From Actinomadura spongiicola (GTDB lineage Bacteria; Actinomycetota; Actinomycetes; Streptosporangiales; Streptosporangiaceae), in assembly GCF_003432485.1 (NCBI RefSeq), contig NZ_QVNQ01000006.1, positions 186,001 through 250,000 on the forward strand: a stretch of 64,000 nucleotides of DNA, in the 5' to 3' direction. Every line of letters begins with the position of its first letter. Positions within the stretch are counted from its first letter, which is position 1. Shown here in pieces: positions 26,921 to 34,859 of the stretch. The notes beneath the pieces are model-generated. The model made no database searches. It was not told the DNA's origin and worked only from the letters and a program-made list of their open reading frames with translations. Position numbers and translations under genes: made by a program.

Positions 26921-27342
26921 CGGCGCTCCTCCCGCAAGATGTGGGCGCACGACTTCGACGCCTTGTCCCACAGCGGAGGGTTCTTGAGGTGGACGTCCGG
27001 CGGCGCGTTGTCCGGCATGTCGTAGCCGTTGGCCCGCATGCACCTGGCGAACGCGGCGAACCGGTCGCGGGTCTCGGGGTCGTTCATGTCGATGGTCCTG
27101 CCGGACGGACGGAGTTCCGCGCACGCCCGTTCGGCCCTGTCGGGAATGGCCAGTCCTCCCGGCGGCAGGTCCTTGGGGTCGTCCGGCATGTTGACGCCAT
27201 GCTCACGCATGCACCTGGCCCATCGCAGCCGCTCCGCGTCGGCGTCGGCGGACGGACCGGCGCCGGAGGGGTCGGAACCACCTCCACAAGCCGCCACCGA
27301 CAGCAGCAGCAATAGCACGCAAAGTAGTCGAACGAGCTTCAC
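26917..27342 (-). CDS. Small lipoprotein with two CMR-x3-MPD repeats
   Basis: A 141-residue lipoprotein (lipobox SVAAC, Cys 19). Two related segments, RWARCMREHGVNMPDD and AAFARCMRANGYDMPDN, each carry a Cys and a DMPD-like turn, and a third Cys follows in KSCAHIL. Such proteins are common beside MacAB-like operons in actinomycetes, and their role is unknown. It is co-translated with the adaptor. Confidence 0.8.
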   Translation of the reverse strand: MKLVRLLCVLLLLLSVAACGGGSDPSGAGPSADADAERLRWARCMREHGVNMPDDPKDLPPGGLAIPDRAERACAELRPSGRTIDMNDPETRDRFAAFARCMRANGYDMPDNAPPDVHLKNPPLWDKASKSCAHILREERR

Positions 27343-27385
27343 AGGATCTCTTCCTTCGGCATTCGAGGGTTTCCGGGCCGGGCGG

Positions 27386-28294
27386 CTACGACGTGCCCGG
27401 ACACCTCTTGGGCTCTGAAAGGTCCGGCGTGCGGGTCCTGGTCTGGTCGGCGATGAGCAGCGCCTTCCCCGGTTCGGTCAGCCAGCCTCCGTGGACGTAC
27501 CAGGAGACCGGCACCGAGGACCGGGCGCCGCGCAGCGGTACGGCGAACCGGGCGACGGTCACACCGTGCGCGCGCAGCATCGCGCGGACTTCACCGACCG
27601 TCCTGTTCACGAACCGGGTGCACTGGAGCGGCTCACCCGGATTGTCGAGCGGGGCGAAACCGATGTGACGCTCTCCCGGACGGGCCCGGCGCCCGAGCAT
27701 GATCCTCGCGGGCCCCCGGTGCTCCGGCCCCTTGTAGGCGCGGTAGCCGACGGGGACCCGCACCCCGATCGTGCAGCGGCGGGACGCCGCGCACCTCCCC
27801 GGGCTCTCGATGGACTGGACGAGGTCGTCCCGCCGGGACAGTTCCGCGGCGCTCAACCCGTTCTTGCGCGGGTCGTACGGTTCGAAGACGGTTCCGACCA
27901 AGCTCGGCGAGACCGGCTCGACGCGCAGCTCGACGTCGAGCCCGGCCCCGCGGAGCTGAGCCTGGTACCGCTCGGCATCGGCGAAGGCGTCCGTCACCGT
28001 GACGACGTAGTACCCGCCTTCCTTCCTGATGTCGAGCGCCGCGGCCGGGGCGGGACCGAAGAAGCCGGGCACCACCCAGCTCACCGCGACGGCGACCGCC
28101 GCCAGCCCCGCGGCCGACATCACGGTGAACCGCCGACGCGGCCACCACGCGACCGCTCGCGGCACCCGCCGCCGCGTCCTCGCGGTCTCCCGAGGGGTGG
28201 CGGTGATCTCGTCGAGGAGTTCCCGCGCGCCCTCGCCCATCGGCGGGACGGCGCGCACCGGCTCGACGTGCTTCAAGATCTCGTCAAGGCTCAT
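27386..28294 (-). CDS. Membrane protein coupled to the ECF sigma factor
   Basis: A 302-residue protein. About 55 cytoplasmic residues (MSLDEILKHVEPVRAVPPMG onward) precede one membrane helix (about 58-80, ending in PAAALDI) and a 215-residue outer domain with paired cysteines. The position after a sigma gene, the ATGA overlap and the topology fit an anti-sigma or sigma-linked sensor. The zinc-binding anti-sigma motif is absent. It is followed after 43 bases by the lipoprotein. Confidence 0.7.
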   Translation of the reverse strand: MSLDEILKHVEPVRAVPPMGEGARELLDEITATPRETARTRRRVPRAVAWWPRRRFTVMSAAGLAAVAVAVSWVVPGFFGPAPAAALDIRKEGGYYVVTVTDAFADAERYQAQLRGAGLDVELRVEPVSPSLVGTVFEPYDPRKNGLSAAELSRRDDLVQSIESPGRCAASRRCTIGVRVPVGYRAYKGPEHRGPARIMLGRRARPGERHIGFAPLDNPGEPLQCTRFVNRTVGEVRAMLRAHGVTVARFAVPLRGARSSVPVSWYVHGGWLTEPGKALLIADQTRTRTPDLSEPKRCPGTS

Positions 28295-28848
28295 CCGAGG
28301 ACCCCCTCCGCCATCGCCACCGCTCGTGCCCCGTACCGCTCCACGTCCACGCCCTCCCGGGCCAGCGCGCGGGCGAACCGCTTGCGCGCCCGGTGCAGGC
28401 GGGCCCGCGCCGTACCCGCCCGGCAGCCCAGGACCTGCGCGACCTCGCCCGGCGAGAGCCCCTCCCAGCCGGTCAACGACAGCAACTCCCTGTCGTCGGC
28501 CGACAGCCGCCCGAACGCCGCCTGGACCGCGCCGACCTCTGACGGCTCCCAGGTCGGAGCCGCCTCGGTGAACTCCCCGCGCAGCTTCGTGACGAGCAGT
28601 TCTCTCCGGGCGGCTCCCCGATAATGGTTGGCCAGGACCCGGCGGGCCACCGCGTAGAGCCACAGTCTCGCCTCGTCGCCCGGCGGCACGTCGTCCAGGC
28701 GGCGCCAGGCCGTCAGGAACGTCTCGCCGAGGACGTCGACGGCGTCGTCCGGTGAACTCGTCCGGCGCGACGCGTAGCGCGCCACGGCGTCGTAGTGCGC
28801 CGTGTACATCTCCTCGAAGCGCTGACGGTCGGTTGCGGCTCGGCCCAC
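28291..28848 (-). CDS. ECF-type RNA polymerase sigma factor
   Basis: A 185-residue sigma factor. Region 2 (RFEEMYTAHYDAVARYASRR, then DDAVDVLGETFLTAWRRLDD) and region 4 (LSADDRELLSLTGWEGLSPGEVAQVLGC, then TARARLHRARKRF) are complete. The GTG at 28848 has GGAGG five bases upstream. It is the first gene of a six-gene operon ending with the permease at 23950, so it probably drives expression of the efflux system. Confidence 0.92.
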   Translation of the reverse strand: MGRAATDRQRFEEMYTAHYDAVARYASRRTSSPDDAVDVLGETFLTAWRRLDDVPPGDEARLWLYAVARRVLANHYRGAARRELLVTKLRGEFTEAAPTWEPSEVGAVQAAFGRLSADDRELLSLTGWEGLSPGEVAQVLGCRAGTARARLHRARKRFARALAREGVDVERYGARAVAMAEGVLG

Positions 28849-29194
28849 ACGGTCCTCCTTCGGCCTCCGAACCGGCAGATGTCCGGACCGGCGCCCGCGT
28901 TACACCACCCGTGCGAACTTTCTCCGCCCACGTCGTCGGCGGTCAACCCGGCTTCCGCCTCGGCCGGTGTGAACCGGCGTGCCGGGCATTTCGGGAATCT
29001 TCTTTCGGGGTGACGACGAAAGCGTTCCATGCGTCGATGTTGGATTCGCAATTCCGTCGCACCGGCGGTGCGGCCTGTGGCAATGTCCAATTAATGGGTG
29101 TCGCCGGGGTCATGGAAATATCCCCTAATCTCGGGATATTGCGGGCAAGAAGGGCGAGCCCATGTTCCGCCCGCCGGTTCAGAAAGGGAAATTC
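28849..29194. other. Divergent promoter region, sigma operon and L,D-transpeptidase
   Basis: 346 bases with no supported gene and lower GC towards the right. It contains the inverted repeat listed next. Nothing else was recognised. Confidence 0.5.
29117..29140. promoter_or_regulatory. 8-bp inverted repeat upstream of the L,D-transpeptidase
   Basis: AATATCCC and GGGATATT are separated by eight bases and lie 55 bp before the start codon. The symmetry and position suggest an operator. A hairpin is less likely because the arms are AT-rich. Confidence 0.5.
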
Positions 29195-29923
29195 ATGAGA
29201 TACGGGAAGAAGTTCCCGATCGCGCTCGCCGTCACCGCCCTCGCGCTGCCCCTCGCCCTCTCCGGTCCGGTGTCGGCCGACGTCGAGGAGGCGGACGGCC
29301 CCTGCGCGGCGCTCAACGAGGGAAGGTCGCGCCACCACGTGGGCTTCGGCAAGCACGTTCTCTTCGCCGTCGCGTCCGGCTACGGGACGGCCGAGGTGAC
29401 CGTCACCGAGTGCGTGCGCAGGCACTTCAGCGCCCGGTGGAGGACGTTCCTGACCACCACCGGGCACGTGGGACGGAGCGGGTTCGCCGCGCCGGGCACC
29501 AAGCGGGAGGGCGACGGCAAGTCTCCGACCGGGTCGTACAGCCTGACCGAGGCGTTCGGCGAGGGCGACCCCGGGACCGCGCTGCCCTACCGGCGGCTCC
29601 GCGAGAGCGGCGACTGCTGGGGCTCGACGATCGGCGACCGCCGCTACAACCGGTACTACTCCGGTAGATGCCTGCCCGCCGACGAGAACCTGTCGGCGAT
29701 CATGAAGAGCGGGCCGTACCGGCAGGCCGTCGTCGTCAACTACAACCGGATGCCGGACACCCCGATCGTGCAGGGGAGGGGCTCGGCGATCTTCATTCAC
29801 ATCGGCTCGGGGCCGACCTCGGGCTGTGTCGCCTTCGCGCGGCCCGAACTGGAGACCGTCATGAAGACCCTGCGTCCGCACGACCGCATCATCATGGGCA
29901 CCCGGGCGACCCTGTTCCGCTGA
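29195..29923 (+). CDS. Secreted L,D-transpeptidase-family (YkuD-like) protein
   Basis: A 242-residue protein with a signal peptide (KKFPIALAVTALALPLALSG). The C-terminal catalytic motif is HIGSGPTSGCVAF, with His about 202 and Cys about 211, as in YkuD-type enzymes that cross-link or trim peptidoglycan stems through a Cys nucleophile. The region upstream contains the usual K-x-DGKSPTGSY substrate loop. The ATG at 29195 has AAAGGGA upstream. Activity on peptidoglycan is inferred from the family. Confidence 0.85.
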   Translation: MRYGKKFPIALAVTALALPLALSGPVSADVEEADGPCAALNEGRSRHHVGFGKHVLFAVASGYGTAEVTVTECVRRHFSARWRTFLTTTGHVGRSGFAAPGTKREGDGKSPTGSYSLTEAFGEGDPGTALPYRRLRESGDCWGSTIGDRRYNRYYSGRCLPADENLSAIMKSGPYRQAVVVNYNRMPDTPIVQGRGSAIFIHIGSGPTSGCVAFARPELETVMKTLRPHDRIIMGTRATLFR

Positions 29924-29944
29924 GGCGACCGTGCGGGGCGACGG

Positions 29945-31204
29945 TCAGGGCGTCAAGCCGTCCCACCAGGTCAGGATCTCGGGGAGCGCCGCTCGCTTGG
30001 ACTCCCCATGAAGCAGGTCCCCGAAGTCGGTGAGCGGCGCCTTCACGCCGTTGGCGCGGAGCGCCTCGACGCAATGTTCGGCGTTCAGGATGGTCACGTC
30101 CCTGTCACCGGTCGCGCCGTAGAGCCTGACGGGTGCCCGTGGCGTCCAGTCGGTGCAGGTGGTGTCGTTGGAGCGCAGGGCCCCCAGCAGGCTTCCGGTG
30201 GGGCTGGACGCCCACTCGATGAACCGAGGGGTGAGCAGTTCCCGCGGCGTCGCCGGGAGCGCGGCACCGATCTCCTGGTAGGTGTGCTCGCCGTCGAAGA
30301 GCTCTTCGACGGTCGCCGCGTACGGCTCGTTGAACACCTCGGACGGCTCGTCGTAGAAATGGTGGAGCCGGTTCAGCGCTGTCAGTGAGTAGGCGAAGTA
30401 CAGCGTGGTCTGCTTGGGATTGAGCGAGTCCCCGTACAGCGCCTCGGGCATCTGCGCGTGCTGGACGTCGTACGCGCCGCTGACCGGGGCGACGGCGCCC
30501 AGACGGTAGTGGCCGTCCTCGCCGCGCTGGAGTGCCCGTCCGAGACCCATCGCCGCCGCACCGCCCTGGGAGAACCCGGAGACCAGCACGCGACGGTGAA
30601 GGCGCCGCTGCTTCTCCGCCGTGAACGTCCGGGCGGCGCGCAGCAGGTCGATCGACGCGGTCACCTCCGACCCGACGTCGCCGTACGGGTGGCGTCCGGG
30701 ACCCAGACCGAGACCGAGGTAGTCGGGCGCCACGGTCGCGTAGCCGGCCGAACCGAAGAAGAACGCGTCGGCGCGCTGCTGTGGCTGGACGGACGGCGCC
30801 TGCGCCTTGGTGACCATCGTCCCGTGCTCCCACGCGACGACCCGGAGGTCACGTTGGTCGTTGCGTGGCAGCACGACGAGGCCGCTCGCGGTCGTCGGTC
30901 GGCTGTCGGGTTCGATGGTGCGGTAGACGATCCGGTAGGCGTCCAGGCCGTGGCGCACCCCGGCGGTGTTCATGCCCGCCTGCGTCAGGTACTCGGCGAC
31001 CTCGTCCCGGGTCAGGCCCGCGACGGCCTCGGCGGAGACGATGGCCCCGCGCGCCGCGCGCTCGACCGAAATGGCCGTGGGGGGCGCGTGCGGAGGGGGT
31101 TCCGCCTGGGCCCGCACCGCCCACGCCGCGGGCATCGCGGCGGCGATCAGGGCGGCGGCGGCAAGGGCGAGGGGACGCCCGCGGGCGCCGGTCGACGTTC
31201 TCAT
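29945..31204 (-). CDS. Secreted alpha/beta hydrolase (lipase-like)
   Basis: A 419-residue protein with a signal peptide (ALAAAALIAAAMPAAWAVRAQA). The alpha/beta-hydrolase core has the nucleophile elbow GFSQGG, a preceding YLGLGLG oxyanion region and a C-terminal acid/His segment (YGATGDRDVTILNAEHC, then LLHGES). It resembles actinomycete secretory lipases and esterases. The substrate is unknown. ATG 31204 has GGGGAA upstream. It is convergent with the L,D-transpeptidase gene and divergent from the sensor kinase. Confidence 0.85.
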   Translation of the reverse strand: MRTSTGARGRPLALAAAALIAAAMPAAWAVRAQAEPPPHAPPTAISVERAARGAIVSAEAVAGLTRDEVAEYLTQAGMNTAGVRHGLDAYRIVYRTIEPDSRPTTASGLVVLPRNDQRDLRVVAWEHGTMVTKAQAPSVQPQQRADAFFFGSAGYATVAPDYLGLGLGPGRHPYGDVGSEVTASIDLLRAARTFTAEKQRRLHRRVLVSGFSQGGAAAMGLGRALQRGEDGHYRLGAVAPVSGAYDVQHAQMPEALYGDSLNPKQTTLYFAYSLTALNRLHHFYDEPSEVFNEPYAATVEELFDGEHTYQEIGAALPATPRELLTPRFIEWASSPTGSLLGALRSNDTTCTDWTPRAPVRLYGATGDRDVTILNAEHCVEALRANGVKAPLTDFGDLLHGESKRAALPEILTWWDGLTP

Positions 31205-31384
31205 TCGTTCCCCAACCTCTTGATCGGTGGCGGGCCCGTGCCCGCGTCGGTCAGTTGGAGACGCTAGGAGGGCGGGGTACGGCGGGGCGTCGGCTGAGGA
31301 GACGGTCTTGGACCGCCCGGCGCAACCTTCGATGCGACCGCAAGGATGATCACCGGGCCTTCCGAGTGCGCCTACTCTGCCGCA

Positions 31385-32584
31385 ATGAGGACAGTTCGGA
31401 CGGCGGTCACCCTGCGGAACGCGCGCCGTCGCCTCGCGGAACGGCCACGGCTCGGCGACACGTTGCTCGGCGTCGGCCTGACCGCGTTCGACGTCACGGC
31501 GATCCTGTTCCGGGAACCGTCGCCGAGCGCGGCGGGCGTGGTGCTGTGGGGGGCGCAGAGCCTTCCGCTCGTGTGGCGGCGCGGCCGTCCACTGGTGGTC
31601 CTCGCGACGATGACCGCCGCGTTCGTCGCCTTCGAGACGACGCGCGTCGTCCCGCACCTCACCCCGGGGCCCTACTTTCTCGCCCTCGCCGTGTACTCCG
31701 CGGCCCGCCACGCCCCTTACCCGTCCAGCCTGGGCGGGGCGACGCTCTCGGGGATCGTGGCCGTGGCGACCACGCTGCTCACCCGGGACGACGCCGCGCC
31801 GCGGCTGTGGGCGCTGGAGCCGGTCAACGCGACGACGTTCGTCGTGTTCTTCGCCGTCGCCTGGCTCGTCGGCGCGGGCCGCCGCCGCATCGACGGCGAC
31901 GCGGCCCGCCTCAAAGATCTCAACGAACGTCTGCGGGCCGAGCAGGAGAAGAACGCCGAACGCGCGGTGCTCACCGAACGGGCCCGCATCGCCCGCGACC
32001 TTCACGACGTCGTCGCCCACCACGTGTGCGCCATCGCCGTCCAGGCCCGCTCCACCGAAGAGGTGCTCCAGGACGACCCGACCCTGGGACGCCAGGGCGT
32101 GGCCCTCATCGCGGACACGGCCGACGTCGCGCTGGAGGAGATGCGGCGCATCCTCGGGCTGCTCGCCGCCCGGGAGGAGGGACCACGGCCCGGCCCGTCG
32201 CTGCGTGCCCTCGACGAACTCGTCCACATACTTGAGGCCGCGGGTTGCCGGGTGACCCTGGCCCTGGACGAGGCGACCGGCGACGTTCCGGAGGCGACCC
32301 GACTGTCGGCCTACCGGATCGCGCAGGAGTGCGCGATGAACGTCGTGAAGCACGCCGCCCCCACCGAGGTCCGGATCGGGGTGCGCGTCGACGCGGGCGC
32401 GCTGAGCGTCCAGGTGGAGAACGGGCCGCCGCCGGCCGACCATCGGTCCGTCCCCGGCTCCGGTCTGGGGCTGATCGGCATCCGCGAGCGTGTCGCCGCC
32501 TTCGACGGCGACCTGGAGGCCGGTCCCCGGCCGGACGGCGGCTGGCGCGTCCACGCCACCCTCCCGCCCGGAGGGCGCCGATGA
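31385..32584 (+). CDS. Sensor histidine kinase, NarL/DesK type
   Basis: A 399-residue kinase. About five N-terminal helices (to about residue 165) precede a HisKA_3 dimerisation domain with TERARIARDLHDVVAHHV (phospho-acceptor His 207) and a HATPase_c domain (RIAQECAMNVVKHA, then GSGLGLIGIRERV). There is no large extracellular sensor, so it probably senses in or near the membrane. The stop overlaps the regulator start (ATGA). Confidence 0.92.
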   Translation: MRTVRTAVTLRNARRRLAERPRLGDTLLGVGLTAFDVTAILFREPSPSAAGVVLWGAQSLPLVWRRGRPLVVLATMTAAFVAFETTRVVPHLTPGPYFLALAVYSAARHAPYPSSLGGATLSGIVAVATTLLTRDDAAPRLWALEPVNATTFVVFFAVAWLVGAGRRRIDGDAARLKDLNERLRAEQEKNAERAVLTERARIARDLHDVVAHHVCAIAVQARSTEEVLQDDPTLGRQGVALIADTADVALEEMRRILGLLAAREEGPRPGPSLRALDELVHILEAAGCRVTLALDEATGDVPEATRLSAYRIAQECAMNVVKHAAPTEVRIGVRVDAGALSVQVENGPPPADHRSVPGSGLGLIGIRERVAAFDGDLEAGPRPDGGWRVHATLPPGGRR

Positions 32585-33372
32585 CCGTCCACGTCCTTCT
32601 CGTCGACGACCAGGACATGGTCCGGGCGGCCCTGCGCGCCGTCATCGACCGCCGCGATGGTCTCCACGTGGTCGGCGACGCCGCCGACGGGGAGAGCGGC
32701 GTCGCCGACGCGTGGCGCCTGCGCCCTGACGTCGTCGTCATGGACGTCCGCCTGCCCGGGATGACCGGCGTCGAGGCGACGCGGCGGATCCTCACCGACT
32801 GGCCGCACCCCGGGCCGCCGCCGCGCGTCCTGATGCTGACCACGTTCGACCTGGACGAGTACGTCCACGCGGCGCTCCGCGCGGGCGCGGCGGGCTTCCT
32901 TCTCAAGAACAGCCCACCCGACCAACTCGCCCACGCCATCCGTGTCGTCGCCGACGGCGAGTCGATGCTCGCCCCGAGCGTGACGAAACGCCTCATCGAC
33001 GCCTTCTCCGCGCTGCCTCCCGGAGTCGTGGACGGAGCCCCCCGCGCCACGCCACGCCTCCCCGGCCCGCTCGGCAGGCTCAGCGAACGCGAACTTCAGG
33101 TGTTCGTCCATGTCGCGCGTGGGCTGTCCAACGCGCAGATCGCCGCGGAGCTGGGCCTGACGGAGGCCAACGTCAAGAGCCGCATCAACCGCGCCTTCAC
33201 CAAGCTGGGACTGGTCAACCGTGTGCAGGCGGCGATCCTCGCCCACGAGGCGGGCCTCGTCCCAGCCGCCCACGGGTCTCGGCCGCCCGGCGAGAGGACC
33301 GCGCGTAAGCCCGACGACCGAGAGCGGAGACGACCCGACCCTGAGCCGGCGCCGAACCGATACACGGACTGA
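32581..33372 (+). CDS. Response regulator, NarL/LuxR type
   Basis: A 263-residue regulator. The receiver domain has VLLVDDQDMVR, phospho-acceptor Asp 55 (VVVMDVRLPGM) and Lys in FLLKNSPP. The LuxR HTH is at about 165-217 (LSERELQVFVHVARGLSNAQ). A charged C-terminal tail of about 40 residues is longer than usual. It is translationally coupled to its kinase. The targets are unknown, and the divergent hydrolase is a plausible one. Confidence 0.92.
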   Translation: MTVHVLLVDDQDMVRAALRAVIDRRDGLHVVGDAADGESGVADAWRLRPDVVVMDVRLPGMTGVEATRRILTDWPHPGPPPRVLMLTTFDLDEYVHAALRAGAAGFLLKNSPPDQLAHAIRVVADGESMLAPSVTKRLIDAFSALPPGVVDGAPRATPRLPGPLGRLSERELQVFVHVARGLSNAQIAAELGLTEANVKSRINRAFTKLGLVNRVQAAILAHEAGLVPAAHGSRPPGERTARKPDDRERRRPDPEPAPNRYTD

Positions 33373-33767
33373 TGTTCGCTCGGCCACCAAAGAGTGGACG
33401 CTAGATGGTCCAGCGCTGGGACCAGGACGGCTACTGCCTGTCCTCCTCCCCGCTGGGCTCCTCGGAGGTCGGGTGGGGTCGTCTCTTCCGCTCCCGCCCA
33501 CCGCATGGACCGGGCATGGATCAGGCATGGACGGCGCCCGGCAAGCTACTCGCCAGAGACCCCTACCCAGGCAAGGCGCAGGCGTACGACAGACGACCCA
33601 GAGGTGCCGGAGCGAACCGGAAAGCGCGCGGAGGGGGGCAACTGGTCGGACCTCCTCGGCCTGGACGGTCGCGCGGACAGCCGCGCGCAGCCGAAGCGGG
33701 CGGGGCCTCGCGGCCCGGACGCCGGCCGCGGGGGGAAGGTTGGTCGCCGACTCTGCAAGGAGTGAAC
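33373..33767. other. Intergenic region
   Basis: 395 bases. Open frames here lack start signals or recognisable domains. Nothing is seen beyond GC-rich sequence and the ribosome-binding site of the next gene. Confidence 0.4.
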
Positions 33768-34538
33768 GTGATCGAAGATGAATTGAGGCTCGCGGTTTCC
33801 GGGACCTTTTCGACCGGAAAGTCGACTACGGCCGAGATACTGTCCATCGCCACGGGCATCCCGCTCACACGTGCGATGACCGCTCACGAATTCTTGCGGG
33901 ATCTAGTTCCAGCAGGGGGTTCTGAGAAACTGTCGGCGCGCGAGCTGGCCACCCTGGGGCTCGGGAGGTTGGAAGCGCGTATCCACCGGGAAGCCGCTCA
34001 GTCGGGCTCGTTCGTCTCTGATGGATCCGTCATCCAGGAATGGGTCCACGGTGTTGCCAAGATGCGGCTAGGCGTCGATCCGAAGGCCGTGCTGCCGAGC
34101 AGCCTCCTGAATGGTATCGCCGGCACCGCCCGTCGCAAGTCGTACAAGCAGTACATGGATGCGTACGGGGAAATCGTCAAAGCGTATGCAAAACGTTCCT
34201 ACGATGGATACGTCCACCTGCCGGTAGAGTTCCAGCTTTCTTCGGACAGGCGCCACCCGGTCTCCGAGAGGTTCAGAAAACTGTCCGATGAACTCCTCAT
34301 TCAGACCCTCAACGAACTGAACGTCCCTCACCTGACCGTCGTTGGCACGATTCGGGAGCGTATTGCCAGGATCATCGATCTCTTCGGTCTCCCGCTGAGG
34401 ATGTCGCTCGATGAAGCGACCAGTATCGGCAAGGGTCGAGTGACAAGAGCCGCAGAACTTGTTGACATGAAAGCGTGCGCGCACACCATGTGCAGGCCCG
34501 GCGCGAAACTGCGCCGTCTGAAATACGCCATGCGTTGA
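33768..34538 (+). CDS. AAA_28-like P-loop ATPase
   Basis: A 256-residue protein beginning IEDELRLAVSGTFSTGKST, with Walker A at residues 12-20. It resembles the AAA_28/NadR-type kinase-like ATPases (FVSDGSVIQEWVHGVAK as an NMP-kinase-like segment, then VHLPVEFQL). I start at GTG 33768 because AAGGAG lies five bases before it. GTG 33762 and longer frames are less likely. The codon use is clearly less GC-biased than that of the neighbours, which suggests recent acquisition. The function is unknown. Confidence 0.65.
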   Translation: MIEDELRLAVSGTFSTGKSTTAEILSIATGIPLTRAMTAHEFLRDLVPAGGSEKLSARELATLGLGRLEARIHREAAQSGSFVSDGSVIQEWVHGVAKMRLGVDPKAVLPSSLLNGIAGTARRKSYKQYMDAYGEIVKAYAKRSYDGYVHLPVEFQLSSDRRHPVSERFRKLSDELLIQTLNELNVPHLTVVGTIRERIARIIDLFGLPLRMSLDEATSIGKGRVTRAAELVDMKACAHTMCRPGAKLRRLKYAMR

Positions 34539-34765
34539 TGATCTCAAGCGTGGTCTTCGGCCGCGAAGGGGGCGTGGTCGTCCACGCCCTCCCGGCGACC
34601 ATCGCTGAAGCGAGTTCGTCGACTTACGGAGCGTCCACCTTCGGGGCGGGTTGCGTGATCGCGGACGTGATCCGACGTTTCCGCTGTCCCGGCATGACAT
34701 CGGAGGTGAGATCGGACTACAGAACTCGGGGGGAATATGTGAATAATGCGGTTATCGATCGGTAA
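34538..34765 (+). CDS. Possible small coupled ORF
   Basis: An ATG overlaps the stop of the ATPase gene (TGATG) and opens a 75-residue frame (MISSVVFGREGGVVVHALPA onward) with high third-position GC in its first two thirds. No family is recognised, and the end runs into a palindrome that looks regulatory. It may not be a gene. Confidence 0.25.
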   Translation: MISSVVFGREGGVVVHALPATIAEASSSTYGASTFGAGCVIADVIRRFRCPGMTSEVRSDYRTRGEYVNNAVIDR

Positions 34766-34766
34766 C
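34751..34766. promoter_or_regulatory. 16-bp near-palindrome upstream of SARP gene
   Basis: GTTATCGATCGGTAAC is symmetric except for one base pair. It lies 94 bp before the start of the SARP gene in AT-richer DNA, a typical operator position. Confidence 0.45.
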
Positions 34767-34803
34767 GACACTAATTTGTATCGGTGTTGCATCTGGCGTC
34801 GGT

Positions 34804-34826
34804 GTCGAGTTGGGTGGTGACTCGAC
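34804..34826. promoter_or_regulatory. 7-bp inverted repeat upstream of SARP gene
   Basis: GTCGAGT and ACTCGAC are separated by nine bases, 34 bp before the start codon. It may be an operator or part of the 5' leader. Confidence 0.35.
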
Positions 34827-34859
34827 CTTGCCTGCTGGGATGCCGAGAGTTGATGTCGT

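Noticed and set aside
29926..29946. Terminator between the L,D-transpeptidase and hydrolase genes
   Set aside because: Only a 6-bp stem with an 8-nt loop overlapping the hydrolase stop; too weak to call.
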